A DNA stretch of 64,000 nt from FEN-1219 sp963744305 (GCA_963744305.1 CAVUTF010000009.1:248001-312000), one strand, 5' to 3'; counted from the first letter of the stretch, positions 39,492 through 50,322 are shown. Notes: generated by a model not told the origin, from the letters alone. Made by a program: numbers and translations.

Positions 39492-39609
39492 TCCCGGCAG
39501 CGGTCGGCCGCGTCGAACCAAGACGCGCGGCCGACCCTTCTTTAACATCGGAGAGCGGCATCGAGCGCGTCGCCGAGATTTGGGCTCTTTGCGGTCCGTC
39601 AGACCCTCG

Positions 39610-40519
39610 CTACGAGTGGGTAGCCTTAGCTGCGGCGAGCCGTGCCCAGATGAACCACGTAGCTCCCAGAAGTGCGATCCACGCAAGCCCGAGGTACCCC
39701 ATAGTGCCGCCGAAGGATCCCTGGAGAAACAATAGTGGACTGCTCGAGTCAGCGTCGCTGTATTCGCGGTTTATTTGCATGAGCCAAACCCACGCCGTGT
39801 GAAACCCTGCGCCGAGCGCGACATTTCCGAAACGGCAACGCATCGCTCCGAGCAGCAAACCCGCAGCAACCAAGGCGAGGAACGCGTCCAGTCGCGGCTC
39901 GCTGCGGCCGATGCTCGAGAGGCCGCTATACCAACGTACCTCATCCGCGTGAATCGGGCCGCCGATAAAATGTCCTGCGGCATAAATGAGACTCACGAGC
40001 GAGACCGCTACCCATGCAGGCAACGGCCGCAACGCGCCCAGTAGCGCGCCGCGAGAGTCAGGCTTCCTCGAGAACGCCGATGATTGCGGCAGCGAGCAGC
40101 GCGAACGCCGCGTAAAGGACAACTTCAGAATGCGTTAACGGGAGTGTGGGAGTCCGTATGCCGAGCACAAAAAACGCTACTAGCAAGGGCATTACTGCGA
40201 CGACGCCGAGACCGAAGCCGGTGAAGGAGGCGCGAGCGCAAGTCCGCGGCGAGCACGCGAAGCCGAGCGCATTGCGATCTCTGCTGTCAGCGCTCGCTAG
40301 GTAGACGGGCAGCAAAACGAGCGCACTCAAAGCGAAGACCCGGCGCAACACGGAGTCAAATGCCACCTGGCCGCCGTCAACCAACGCGACGTAAACGGGG
40401 AACGTCAGTAGTGCGCCTAAGACTAACGAGAGGGCCAGATAGACAGACAGCCCGAGCAGCACGAGCAAAACGTGGCGGAGGACAGCGAAGGTCTGGCATG
40501 AATGGCCGAGAAGGGCCAT
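39610..40519 (-). CDS. CPBP-family intramembrane metalloprotease, one frameshift
   Basis: The N-terminal half (from 40519) has four hydrophobic helices and ends IIGVLEEA. After an indel near 40060 the sequence continues SRGALLGALR, completing the E-E-x-x-x-R motif 1. Motif 2 is SLIYAAGHFIG (aromatic-x-x-x-H), and motif 3 is LGAGFHTAWVW. These Glu and His residues bind zinc in the membrane (CAAX-protease / bacteriocin-processing family). The C-terminus is AAAKATHS. Substrate unknown; no bacteriocin gene is seen nearby. Confidence 0.75.
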
Positions 40520-40528
40520 GAGCTTAGA

Positions 40529-41104
40529 CTACAGACGAAACAGAACGCCGACGGTGGCGTTCCACGCTTCGACATCGCTGTCCGCGTCGAGCCATTCAAA
40601 CTCGCCGCGAACGCTCACTGGTTCGAGATAAAACTGAATGCCACCGACGATTGCCACACCGCGGCCGCTGTCATCTAGATCCACGAATTCACCGAAACCT
40701 TGTAACGAGCAGGAACCATTAACGGTGGCGTCATAGTAGCCAACGCCGCCGATCAGACTTACTTTGTCAAGCGGCAGCATCCAGAGCGCTCGGAGAGTAA
40801 GAATGCGGAAATCGGCCTTCAAGTCCACGGTCACCGGTCCGAACACGGGGACGAACACCGTGGCGGTTTCTTTGAAATCTCCTGTAACCGCCCATCCGCC
40901 CTCCGCGGCAAACTTGTCACTAAACTGATAACCGCCGATAAAGCGAAACGTAGTCGTGGTATCTGCGATCGTCAGTTCAAGGTCGTCGTCCACTTCCTCG
41001 TAGTCGAAGGCACCGACCGAAAATCCCAGGTATCCCCGCCCTTCCTGAGCATCCGCGATTTGCGCAACTGTCAGAAACGCCACCAAGACCGACACGTTCT
41101 TCAT
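40529..41104 (-). CDS. Outer-membrane beta-barrel (porin-like) protein
   Basis: This 191-residue protein has a signal peptide MKNVSVLVAFLTVAQIADAQ, then alternating strands: GYLGFSVGAFDYEEV, TTTTFRFIGGYQFSDKFAAE, LTLRALWMLPLDK, VSLIGGVGYYDATVNG, VSVRGEFEWLDADSD and a terminal WNATVGVLFRL ending in an aromatic-x-x strand. Eight strands fit an OmpA/OmpW-like small barrel. It is intact, 9 bp from the end of the CPBP protease gene on the same strand, so co-expression with the protease is plausible. Confidence 0.78.
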   Translation of the reverse strand: MKNVSVLVAFLTVAQIADAQEGRGYLGFSVGAFDYEEVDDDLELTIADTTTTFRFIGGYQFSDKFAAEGGWAVTGDFKETATVFVPVFGPVTVDLKADFRILTLRALWMLPLDKVSLIGGVGYYDATVNGSCSLQGFGEFVDLDDSGRGVAIVGGIQFYLEPVSVRGEFEWLDADSDVEAWNATVGVLFRL

Positions 41105-41245
41105 GTCGTAGCTCCGTGTCTGGCTATGATAGTCGCGGGGAGACGCAAGATACGGCCTCGCGGTCCTGCCATGACTTACGACTGAACTAGCCTCAAGGCG
41201 CCCGCCGGTGCGTTGACCCGGCCGGCACGCCCGGTCACCGGCACC

Positions 41246-43023
41246 TTAGAGAGCGTCGGTATCCAAGATCTCGATGTAGTCGGGTTGGTCGCTATACCGC
41301 CGGTGAGAAATATCCGATTGCCGATCGCCACTGCACTCAGGCTCGATCGAGCCGTCGGAAGCCGCGTGGGTGACGACCACGTCTGCAGCAGCGGATTGAA
41401 TCGCTCGACCACATCGGTCGCCCGCCTATCGGGGCCGTGTCCGCCAAGCAGATAAATCTCACCGCCAGCTTCGGCGCAAGTGAATCCCTGGCGAGACGCC
41501 GTCATCGGCGTTTTCGCCGACCACAAGTCCTGAGAGGGGTTGTAACTCCACACGAAGGTTTCGGGAAACCCGCCGACGACCGTGGTCCCGCCGAAAATAT
41601 AAATCTCGCCGTCGTATGACGCAGGCGTTCTTCGACCATATTGAAACCGGCATGGGCGTCGCACGGCCCCTCGACCATGTGTTGGTTACGGGGTCATAGA
41701 CGTCCAGGGCATCGTTGAAAACGGGACCGGAAAACTCTGTCGGCCCCGGCAGGTCACCTCCGATGAGGTAGATCTTGCCGCCGACCGCAGCGCCCGTGAA
41801 TGCGTACGGCGGCGTGTTTGACGGCCTTGGCGCCAACTGGCGCCACTGATCCGTGGCCGGCGTGTACTCGAGCAAACTTTTGTCATAGCTGACGACGACG
41901 TAGATCTTGTCGCCGATGACGGCTGCCACCACGGCCCCATCAACAGGCATCGAAGCGATTTGCCTCCACTCGTTTCTCGCGGGATCGTACTCGAAACTAT
42001 GTCTATGGAGCGTGCCGTCAACGGCTGGGCTCACCACATACTGCGTGCCGAAAACGTAGACCTTGCCGTCGTAGGCAGCGGCCACTCCCCAGGGCAATGG
42101 CCTTCGGCGCGCCCGCCCGCCACGGGCATTCGAGATCGCCCGCGCACAGACCCAGGAATACGGAGATATCGGGGACATCGAGGCCTCGCGGATAGTCGAC
42201 GAGACTTCTGCTTCGCAAATTGCTGATGATGGTCTCCGGGCTCAACATGCGAACAGCACGGATGAAGTCGGTCATGAAATTCGGCGTCTGAATTCGGCCA
42301 TCGTCTTGGAGATCGTCCGACAACCTGTTGAGAACCAGGGTCAGCTCCGCGTCGGTAGCCGTGCCGAACTCCTTGGCCTTGTCGCTCGAGTATTTATAGA
42401 ACGCCGTCGAAAGCGCAAGCAGGTACACGTCACCCGGGTTCGGCTCACCAGTCGTCGAGTAGATATTGAGCTCCGGAGAACGTGCCAATTCCCGACGTTG
42501 GCAGCGCGGAGGAGAAGGCGGTGAGCAACTCGGACTCCGCTTGTGCGATCGCGTCTGCCAACTCGATGTTTCCGCCGGAAAAGAGTTCGAGCACACGCTT
42601 GTTGATCAGATGCGTGAGGATGTTGACGTAGGCGACCTGCCCCTGCTCGTCGCTGATTTCGTAGAGAGCCCGTAGCGTGATCACGCCGGACGAAACCTGG
42701 CCCGTGAGCTCGCTGAAGTAGTACCCCGACGCGACGAGCTGCACCGGTCCGCGTTGTGATGTCACAAATGAAAATGAACCGATGCTGTCATCAATCTCGG
42801 CAACGATCGTCGAAGGGGTCGACCGGCCGCGCTCGTCTAGAAGATTGATGAGGACCGTCGACCCGACCAGAAACGGCCCTTTCTGAACCGCCCCGTTGAC
42901 CTCGACGACGGGTGGCGGAGCGGGAGTCGGCGTCGCGGCCGGAGGCCGCGCCTCGCTTCCACCACCCCCACCGCAACCGCCCAACAGCAGAACGGCGACC
43001 AACGAAAGGATCCGCGGCGACAT
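41246..43023 (-). pseudogene. Kelch-repeat lipoprotein, four frameshifts
   Basis: ATG 43023 starts MSPRILSLVAVLLLGGCGGG with a lipobox Cys at 17, followed by a Pro-rich linker. The N-terminal domain (VNGAVQKGPFLVGSTVLINL, LVASGYYFSELTG) is the type found in surface lipoproteins. Kelch blades follow in other frames: YDGKVYVFGTQYV, GDKIYVVVSYDKSL, VGGKIYLIGGDLPG, YDGEIYIFGGTTVV, GGEIYLLGGHGP and IGNRIFLTGGIAT. Indels lie near 42485, 42110 and 41665, plus a lost G near 41285. The last is shown by a nearly identical copy of the 3' end at 60.3 kb, which reads through to PDYIEILDTEAL-stop. The protein would be an outer-surface propeller. Confidence 0.78.
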
Positions 43024-43276
43024 CGGACGAGCTCCTGCCAACGTGTCGTTCTTATTCGTGCGGATGCTAACAAAGCACAGCGATTCAGTTCGGGGACGAG
43101 GCTCCGATGCCCTGTCGCTGCCGTCACGCAAGCACGGCGAAACGACGGATCGGCAAGTGCGCCAGATTTAGTCAAAGTTCGCCCGTGCTCGAGCGCAAGA
43201 TCACGGCGCCGGCCGCGATCTACATCAATCGTCCTATTGCGGTCGCCGAGACGTTGGCGCTCGTAGGCCGCATCGC

Positions 43277-44073
43277 TCACACCACCTTTTCCCGTAGCTC
43301 GGACCCGAACACGTCCTGCCCAGGCGCCACGTACGGCTGGTCGAGAATCCGCCGGACTTGCTCGGGATAGTCGACCTCGGGCGCGTCCGCCGGCGACGGG
43401 TACGGCGACGCCCACGCCGTATGTCCGGGCGCGAACTTGTAGAGCAGGTTCCGCCGCTCGTGTCGAGCGCGCCACGGCCATGTCCCGTGCGTGCATGCCT
43501 CGCTGAAGATGATCACGTCTCCGGCCTCCACCGGCACGCGCAAACCCACGGCCCGGTCTTCGCGAACGAGATGAACTGCGACGGGACCGCGAAGTTTGCC
43601 TTGTGGCTCCCGGGCACGACCGCGAAGCCGCCGTCGTCGGGACCCGCATCGCTCAGCGCGTAGGACACGACCATGAGCCCGTTCATCATCTCGCCGTCGC
43701 GGTACCGGTACTCCTGGGCCGGGTCCCACGGCGTGTTGCCGCCGTGGAGGCCGAGCTGCTTGGCACCGGGACGCATCAGCAGCGCGTGCCCGTGGTCGTA
43801 ACGAAACTTCGGACCGACGAGCGTCAGCAGATACGGCATCATCCTCGGGTGCGCGAGCAGACGCCTGAACGGCTCGTCCCACGTGTGCAGCGCGCCGAGC
43901 GTCATGAAGTTCGGGTCGTTGACCCACGCCGACTCCTGGCCGGACTCGGCCTTGCGCCACAGGTCGTAAGAGTCGATGAGCGCGTTGAGCTCGTCCACGT
44001 CCTCGCGCGACAGGACCTGCTTCACGACGAGGAAGCCCATGAGATCGAAGAGGTACTTCTCTTCAGCGTTCAT
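43277..44073 (-). CDS. Phytanoyl-CoA dioxygenase (PhyH) family protein, one frameshift
   Basis: It starts at ATG 44073, directly after the TAG of the upstream gene (TAGATG). The body is 265 residues once an indel near 43540 is bridged. FRYDHGHALLMRPGAKQLGL and HGGNTPWDP lie near the first iron-ligand region, GGFAVVPGSHKANFAVP is the usual PhyH turn, and THGTWPWRARHERRNLLYKF holds the distal His and the Arg for 2-oxoglutarate. It probably hydroxylates a small molecule. The stop-start contact suggests translational coupling with the upstream gene. Confidence 0.8.
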
Positions 44074-44779
44074 CTAAAGAATCTCCCGTCCGACGTCGTT
44101 GTAGACACCTGCGGTCTCCAGACGCACGGGCTCGATCATGTCATCGAGGTCCCGCGCGATCGCGGCAAGCGCGCCATAAGAGGGAAGCTTCCAAACCGCG
44201 AGACCCCCGGGGTCCGGGGCAAGCTTTCCGATCCGGACGATGCACAGCGCGAGCGTCAAATTCGGGTGTGACGCGGCGCGCTTCGACGTACAGCTCGCGG
44301 ATCTCGTCGTCCGAGCCAACAGGCTCGAAGAACTCCGCATAGTAGATCCCGTTTTGCGGGCGGGGACTCGCCTCGCTCCGCTCCGCGACCCCACTCGTTG
44401 CCGACTGGCGCACCGGATCGAGCAGCGCCTCATAGCATCCCGCTCGTTCGATGCGTGCGACCTCACGGAACGGTTTCTCCAACGCGTCGGCGTCGCCGGA
44501 ACGAAAGACCGTGTCCCAGTCGTCGATACGTCCGAGGCCCGCGGTTGGCGTGTACCAGACCGTCATGTACTCGGGCTCGGGTCCGAGCCGCCACGTGCGG
44601 CCCATACTGAGGATCATCTGGTCCTCCGACCAGGAACCCTCCCAGCCGCTCTGTCCCGCGAGGACCGCGCGATGGAACCGTTGCACCTGGCTCTCGAACG
44701 ACTCGACTGCAAGCGTCCCTCGGTCGTTTTCGCGAAGGCCCGGCTGCGGACGCCGGCTGGTGAATTCGATGTAAATCAT
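44074..44779 (-). CDS. Two-repeat NIPSNAP/EthD-like hypothetical protein, one frameshift
   Basis: ATG 44779 begins MIYIEFTSRRPQPGLREND. A second, similar repeat starts GIYYAEFFEPVGSDDEIREL, so the protein is a tandem of ferredoxin-like alpha+beta repeats (about 110 residues each). One indel near 44265 joins ELYVEARR to HPNLTLALCIVRIG; the end is VYNDVGREIL-stop. W-x-W-x-x-x-P-like WEGSW and MTVWYTPTAG motifs are seen. The longer frame up to 44842 lacks similarity. It is translationally adjacent to the PhyH gene downstream, hinting at a common pathway; no activity can be assigned. Confidence 0.6.
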
Positions 44780-44944
44780 GGAAAGCTGTCGCGCCGCAGG
44801 TACCGACAATGTGTATTCGTTGTCTCGCAGAGGCCGAAGCATAGCAAGGACCCCGGCGGGGCAACCGTCAGCAAGCTGCGAGTCGGTGAATGTGGCATAG
44901 AAGCTGCATCACGTAAGGCAAACGACACCTGCAGCGAGAAAACA

Positions 44945-45046
44945 ATGAAATCTCCGACGAGCAAGGTCGATTCGTCGAGACCTCGCGGTCGCCCGAGAGA
45001 TAGGGAGGCCGGAGCTCAGGAATCGAGCACCGGGCGCAAGCCATGA
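44945..45046 (+). CDS. Possible 33-aa AT-hook peptide overlapping otsA start
   Basis: The frame MKSPTSKVDSSRPRGRPRD, ending QESSTGRKP, contains an AT-hook-like RPRGRPRD. Its TGA overlaps the otsA ATG by the usual ATGA arrangement (45043-45046), which would allow coupled translation. The upstream GAGA is a weak ribosome-binding site. It might also be the leftover N-terminus of a TetR-type regulator, which often starts with R-G-R-P-R. Confidence 0.35.
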   Translation: MKSPTSKVDSSRPRGRPRDREAGAQESSTGRKP

Positions 45047-46467
45047 ACGCCTCGGTCGTCCCCGTGCACACGCCCCTGACGATGTCGGCTGCGACTCGAC
45101 TGGTTTGCGTTTCGAACCGGCTCTCTTTGCCGCGCAAGGCAACAGCGCCCGGCGGCCTCGCGTATGGAATTCTGAGCGCGCAGAAACGCACGGGCGGATT
45201 GTGGTTCGGCTGGGGCGGCGAGCTCACCGATGGTGAGCCCGGAGATCCCGAGCTACAAATCCGAGACAGCGTTGCTTACGCGTCGCTCGAGCTCAATCGC
45301 GGTGAGTTCGAGCGCTATTACAACGGTTTCGCCAACGAGGCGCTCTGGCCGTTGTGCCACTACACGACGAGCAACTTCCGGTTCCGCGCCGAGGACTACG
45401 ACGCATATCAGAACGTCAACCGGTGCTTTGCACAGAGACTCCTGCCGTTGCTTCGGCCGGGCGACGTGATCTGGGTGCACGATTACCATCTCGTCCCGCT
45501 CGGCCGCCACCTGCGCGAGCTCGGCGTGCGTGCGCCGATCGGCTTCTTCCTGCACATCCCCTTCCCCCACATCGAGGTGTTGCGGGTGCTGCCCGTGTGT
45601 GGCGAATTGGTTCGCGACCTGTGCGAGTACGACGTCCTCGGCTTCCAGACTTCGAGCGACCTCGCCTCGTTCCGTTCCGCAGCCGCACGGTTGCTGGCCG
45701 GCTGCGTGGCGGAAGAGTTCCGCGTTCGTTGCGGTGATCGCGTCGTTGTCACCGACGTGTTTCCGATCGGCGTGGACGTCGGCGCAATACGCACTGAAGC
45801 CTCGAACGCGCGCAGCCGCGCGGTTGTGCAGCGCATGGTCGACAGTTTGCTCGGCCGAAAATTGATAATCGGCGTCGATAGGCTCGACTACAGCAAGGGA
45901 CTCCTCGAACGATTTGCTGCGTACGAGCAATTTCTCGAAGCGTTTCCGGAGAATCGCGGCAGGATCACGTATCTGCAGATCGCGCCTCTGTCGCGCAAAG
46001 ATGTGCAGTCTTACGCCGAGATCCGACAGTCGCTCGCACAGGCCGCGGGCAGAACGAACGGCCGCTACGCGGACGCCGATTGGACACCGATTCGCTATGT
46101 CAATCGCGACTTTCCGCACGAGGCGGTGATGGGCATCCTGCGAGCGGCGCATGTCGGGCTCGTCACGCCGCTCCGCGATGGGATGAACCTAGTCGCCAAA
46201 GAGTACGTCGCTGCTCAGGATCCCGAAGACCCGGGCGTGCTTGTGCTATCCAATCTCTGCGGCGCGGCTTGCGAGCTCACAGCGGCGATAGTCGTCAATC
46301 CATACGATGCGCGAGCCGTTGGGCACGCGATTCAGACCGCCCTCATGATGTCGGTCGGTGAACGCCGCGAACGTCATGAGCGGTTGCTCGCCGCGCTCGA
46401 GAAAAACGATATTCATACGTGGGCCGATCGTTTCGTCGCGGCATTGCGCGGAGTTGCGCATGGCTAG
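45043..46467 (+). CDS. otsA: Alpha,alpha-trehalose-phosphate synthase (UDP-forming)
   Basis: This intact 474-residue GT20 glycosyltransferase matches OtsA length. It has LVCVSNRLSLP and GGLAYGI (UDP-glucose/Glc6P site), WGGELTDG, DVIWVHDYHLVPLGRHLREL, FFLHIPFPHIEVLRVLP, IIGVDRLDYSKGLLERF, and LVTPLRDGMNLVAKEYVAAQ near the C-terminus. It condenses UDP-glucose with glucose 6-phosphate to trehalose 6-phosphate. No phosphatase gene (otsB) is visible in this window. A nearby ROK kinase may supply glucose 6-phosphate. Trehalose synthesis implies protection against drying or osmotic stress. Confidence 0.92.
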   Translation: MNASVVPVHTPLTMSAATRLVCVSNRLSLPRKATAPGGLAYGILSAQKRTGGLWFGWGGELTDGEPGDPELQIRDSVAYASLELNRGEFERYYNGFANEALWPLCHYTTSNFRFRAEDYDAYQNVNRCFAQRLLPLLRPGDVIWVHDYHLVPLGRHLRELGVRAPIGFFLHIPFPHIEVLRVLPVCGELVRDLCEYDVLGFQTSSDLASFRSAAARLLAGCVAEEFRVRCGDRVVVTDVFPIGVDVGAIRTEASNARSRAVVQRMVDSLLGRKLIIGVDRLDYSKGLLERFAAYEQFLEAFPENRGRITYLQIAPLSRKDVQSYAEIRQSLAQAAGRTNGRYADADWTPIRYVNRDFPHEAVMGILRAAHVGLVTPLRDGMNLVAKEYVAAQDPEDPGVLVLSNLCGAACELTAAIVVNPYDARAVGHAIQTALMMSVGERRERHERLLAALEKNDIHTWADRFVAALRGVAHG

Positions 46468-46519
46468 GACGCGCGCACGGTCCTCGGCTGTCGGGACGCA
46501 GAGCACTGCGACGTCAGCC

Positions 46520-47188
46520 CTAGCGAATCAACCCGTCCTTGCGCAGCTTTTTGCCGATCGGCGCAGTGACCGCCGCGAGACCCTCGCTGCGGGACTCGAT
46601 GTTGCGGACTTTCGTGTCCACCGTGTAGACCACCGTCGCGCCACGCGTCTCATAGAGTTTCGACGTGACGTGGGCCTCACCTTTGACAGTCGTGATCGAA
46701 GCGGTCGTCTGGAAATCGGCGGCGACGACGGTGCCATAGACGCCGTAATACGAGTCGGTGGCCTTGTATTGAGCACTGCCTCTTGTGTCAGAAGTCCCGC
46801 CGTGCTTGCGCGTCCCACGCCCTGGAGATGAGGCTGGTTGTGAGCACTGCATCAGCGTTTTTCGCTGCCACCGCAGCCTCGATGCTTTCGCGCGTGAGAG
46901 GGTCATTTACACCCATCACGTCGCAGCTCACGATGGCCACCGTGGTTGCGCTCGCTGATCTTGGAGGCCATGGCCCGTTCGAACGCGCACCGCTGCGTTG
47001 CGGTCCGGGCTGATGCCAACGACCAAGACGCGTGAAAACGACTGGTCGCGCGAAACGTTGTCCGACCACGCACCCGTGACCGACGCGTGGCTCGGGGACG
47101 CGGAAAGCCACCCGGCGCTGAGGAGCAATAGAGCCGACAGGAGGGACGGACGCGTGGTTCGCTGCTGATCGACGGCATTGGTTGACAC
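46520..47188 (-). pseudogene. Exported hypothetical protein, several frameshifts
   Basis: GTG 47188 with AGGAG six bases upstream starts MSTNAVDQQ, then a signal peptide (LLSALLLLSAGWLSASPSHA). Pieces in three frames give DNVSRDQSFSRVLVVGISPD, CAFERAMASKISERN, VAIVSCDVMGVNDPLTRESI, NADAVLTTSLISRAWDAQA, then YKATDSYYGVYGTVVAADFQ and TSKLYETRGATVVYTVDTKV. The layout (VVGISPD, RCAFE, VTSKLYETR) is that of a widespread uncharacterised exported family of about 220 residues. No enzyme motif is present. It converges with otsA. Confidence 0.6.
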
Positions 47189-47225
47189 GGAAGGCTCCTC
47201 TCGGCGAAGGCGTTCGAGTGTACTC

Positions 47226-47330
47226 GGCAGTCAAGCGCTTAGCGAGGGCGTGCCGAGCTTTGGCCGATCGCTATCGGCGAGACTCTGAAGCAGCCGCCGG
47301 CAGCTCGATTCAGGACGTGACCGCCTCTTC
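47226..47330 (+). repeat. Fragment encoding ACRALADRYRRDSEA, shared with the gene at 56478
   Basis: Codons here read ACRALADRYRRDSEAAAGSS then IQDV, against ACRALADRYRRDSEAQAGNS and VHDV at 56580-56660. The shared stretch is about 24 codons with synonymous differences. Here it is followed by unrelated sequence, so it is a fragment of the same gene family rather than a full gene. Confidence 0.5.
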
Positions 47331-47360
47331 CTTTGCCAGGGGCCTCCCCCACAGCAAGCC

Positions 47361-48185
47361 TCATTCGGCCGTGGGGACTCCCCCTTTGCTTCCTCCCCGT
47401 TGGTTCAGTTGTTGCGCTTCCCAGTATTTGTTCTCGATTTGCAACTGCATATTCCTTTGGTTCTTTTCACGCTCGAAACAGTCTGCATCGTCTGGTTGAC
47501 ATCGGACTCTGATGGGGCGAGGAATTGCGCAGGCGATATTTCGGTGTAGTCATCGGGTACGACGAATAACTCCGGGTCTGGATCGCCAAGCCGGATATTT
47601 TCGGCTTGGCGAATCATGACCACCTTTCCCTCGCGCTTCATCGTCTCCTCCAACCTAACGCACCCAAGCGCCGGGGCCACCCAAACCTCCACGTCCGGGA
47701 AATGACTCGGAAGGTTCGGAATATCCCGGATTGGCCGTTGGCTGACGACCTCATAGCCCATCCTGGCTGACTTGATAGCCGTGGCGCCTCCATCGCACGA
47801 CTGTCGCTGACGACGCTCGCTATCGGCTTGACGCTGATCGAGCGGCAACGTAGTGACCGCCTTCATCGGCGGAATGCACAGTAATCCGGGCGGGCTTGCT
47901 CAGGTCGAGAATCATCCGAAGCTCCCTGGGGATACCACCCGGCTCGGGCAGGAGCATGTCGGTATGCACTTCTACGCTCGAGCCATCACTTCGGATTGCG
48001 TGCGTGCTTCGCATTTCCCTCACGACCTTCCCTTCCTGATCGAACTGTTTCTCGACGAAGTCATAGGTGAGTGCTGGGATGTCCTTCGGCTTGTCGACTT
48101 GTCCGTAAATCACCGAGGCCATGAACGACGAAGCCGAGGCTGCGCCGATTCCGACGATCGCCAGGCGTAGCAGCTTAGATTTCAT
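47361..48185 (-). CDS. Exported protein of unknown function, two frameshifts
   Basis: ATG 48185 (MKSKLLRLAIVGIGAASASS) has AGGGGG upstream and a signal peptide to VIYGQ. The mature part has PALTYDFVEKQFDQEGKVVR and RSDGSSVEVHTDMLLPEPGG, then after an indel near 47865 VTTLPLDQRQADSERRQRQS, YEVVSQRPIRDIPNLPSHF, DVEVWVAPALGCVRLEETMK and VVPDDYTEISPAQFLAP. A second indel near 47490 would extend it as DCFEREKNQRNMQLQIENKY, a helical end. It resembles exported proteins that track a surface-marker (DVEVWVAPALGC), family unnamed. It is probably periplasmic. Confidence 0.5.
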
Positions 48186-48479
48186 TGGATTCCCCCTCAC
48201 GCGCACTTGTCCGCGTCGCAAAAGGCATTCTACTGGCGGATGGTGTCACACGGCGGGCCATCCGCGATCCCGGTCGACGAGTTCAAAGTCATCGAGATTC
48301 TGAGGCGCGTGCCGCTGGCCTATTGACGCGGTGTCGCTACGGACGGGTCTCGTACGTGTAGTCGGCAAACCTTCCCGAGGACATCGAACGCGCGATTCTA
48401 TGCCTCTCCGCGAGCATTGCGCCTCCGAACCGCCCGGTGCGCTCGGGCTGCGCTGCGAAATTGACATCGAGCGCCCGCG

Positions 48480-50322
48480 ATGATCGGATACCGGCGCATG
48501 GAGCAAGCCGCGCAACCCCGGCGTCGATCGCCGTAGTTTTCTGACCGGTGCAGCGACGGGCGCCGCGGCCGCGTTGATCGCGAACCAAACGCCGGCCGCC
48601 GCACAACCCGCCGTGGCCGAGCCGGCGGTGCAAGCGAACGACGGCGGACGCCCAGCGTCGGACTTCATGGTCGACATCTTCAAGTCGCTCGACATGGAGT
48701 ACTTGTTCTCGATGTGCGCATCGAGCTTCATGGGCATTCACGAGTCGGTGCTGAATTACGCGGGCAACAAGAACCCGCAATCGATCACCTGCACGCACGA
48801 AGAGATCTCCGTCGCGATGGCGAACGGCTACGCGAAGATCGAAGGCAAACCCGTGCTCGTCTGCGCGCACGCGACAGTCGGCGCGCAGCACGCCGCGATG
48901 GCTCTGTACGACGCATGGTGCGATCGCGTGCCGATCTATCTCGTACTCGGCAACACGAACGACGCCGCCGACCGGCAAGGCGAGGTATTCTGGCTACACA
49001 GCGCGCAAGATCCCTGCGCGCTCGTGCGCGACATGACGAAGTGGGACGACAACCCCGCTTCGCTGAGCCACTTCGCTGAGTCGGCGGTGCGCGCATACAA
49101 GATCGCGATGACGCCGCCGATGGGGCCCGTCGCGATCGTCGTCGACGAGAAGATGCAGGAAGAGCACGCTCCGGCCGACGCGCGGATCCCGACGCTCAAC
49201 GTTCCGACGCCGCCGGCCGCCGACTCCGGCGCGATCGCCGAAGCGGCGAAGCTGCTCGTCGCGGCCGAGAATCCAGCGATCCTCGCGAGCCGCGCGGCCC
49301 GCACGCCGGCGGGCTTGCGACTCATGGTCGAGCTTGCCGAGGCGCTGCAAGCCGGCGTCGTCGACTCGCGCCGGCGCCTCAATTTTCCGACGCGGCATCC
49401 GCTCAACGGCGGCTCGGCCGGCCAGGCCGACATCGTGCTCGCGCTCGAAGCCGGCGACATCTCGAGAGTCGCGCGCCAAGCGCGCCAGCGCAACGCGAAG
49501 GTCATCAGCATCACGGCGACGCATCTCTTCCAGCGGAGCAATTACCAAGACTTCATGCGCTACGCCGAGGTGGATATGTCGATCGCCGCCGACGCCGAAG
49601 CGTCGTTGCCGGCCCTGATCGAGGAGATCCGCCGGTTGACGACGGACGCACGGCGAGAAGCGTTCCGCCAACGCGGCGCGCGCATCGCCGAAGGGAATCG
49701 GCGCACGTTCGAGCAAGCACGTGTCGACGCGTCGCACGGCTGGGACGCGAGCCCCGTCAGCACGGCGCGCTTGTCGATGGAGCTCTGGGCGCAACTCAAG
49801 AACGAGGACTGGTCGTACGTGACCGGCTGGGTCAACTGGCCGCTGCGGCTCTGGGATTTCACGAAGCACCATCAGTACATCGGCCGTGCCGGCGCCGAGG
49901 GCGTCGGCTACTACGCGCCGGCGTCGGTCGGTGCGGCGCTCGCGAACAAAAAGCACGGCCGCATCAGCGTGTCGATCCAACCCGACGGCGACTTGATGGT
50001 CGCGCCGGGCGCGCTGTGGACGGCGGCGAAGTATCAAGTCCCGATCTTGATCGTGATGCAGAACAACCGCGCGTATCACCAGGAAGCCATGGGGTTCCAG
50101 CGCGCGGCGCTCATGCGCAACCGCAGCCTCGAGCTCACGCAAGAAGCCTTTGGCCTCGGCAATCCGAACATCGACTTCGCGAAGATGGCCGAGAGCATGG
50201 GCGTCGGCTCGTCGGGGCCGATCTCGGACCCGAAGGAGCTCGCCGCTGCGATTCGCCGCGGCATCGGCGTCGTGAAACGCGGCGAGCCGTATTTGATCGA
50301 CGTCGTGACGCAGCCGCGTTAG
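48480..50322 (+). CDS. Exported thiamine-pyrophosphate-dependent enzyme (acetolactate-synthase-like)
   Basis: The open frame runs from 48484, but no standard start codon appears before a TTG at 48574, although the upstream codons encode a twin-arginine leader (DRRSFLTGAATGAAAALIA). Deleting one A at 48483 restores ATG 48480 and MSDTGAWSKPRNPGVDRRSF, the likely true N-terminus. The first domain has the TPP glutamate in THEEISVAMANGYAKIEGKP and YLVLGNTNDAADRQGE; the last has QPDGDLMVAPGALWTAAKYQ and LIVMQNNRAYHQE (GDG...NN cofactor motif). Length about 610. It would act in the periplasm. A cytochrome c gene follows after 10 bp and is a probable electron partner. Confidence 0.82.

Noticed and set aside
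48994..50142. 382-codon minus-strand frame opposite the TPP enzyme
   Set aside because: It is a shadow of the GC-rich TPP gene and has no recognisable domain.
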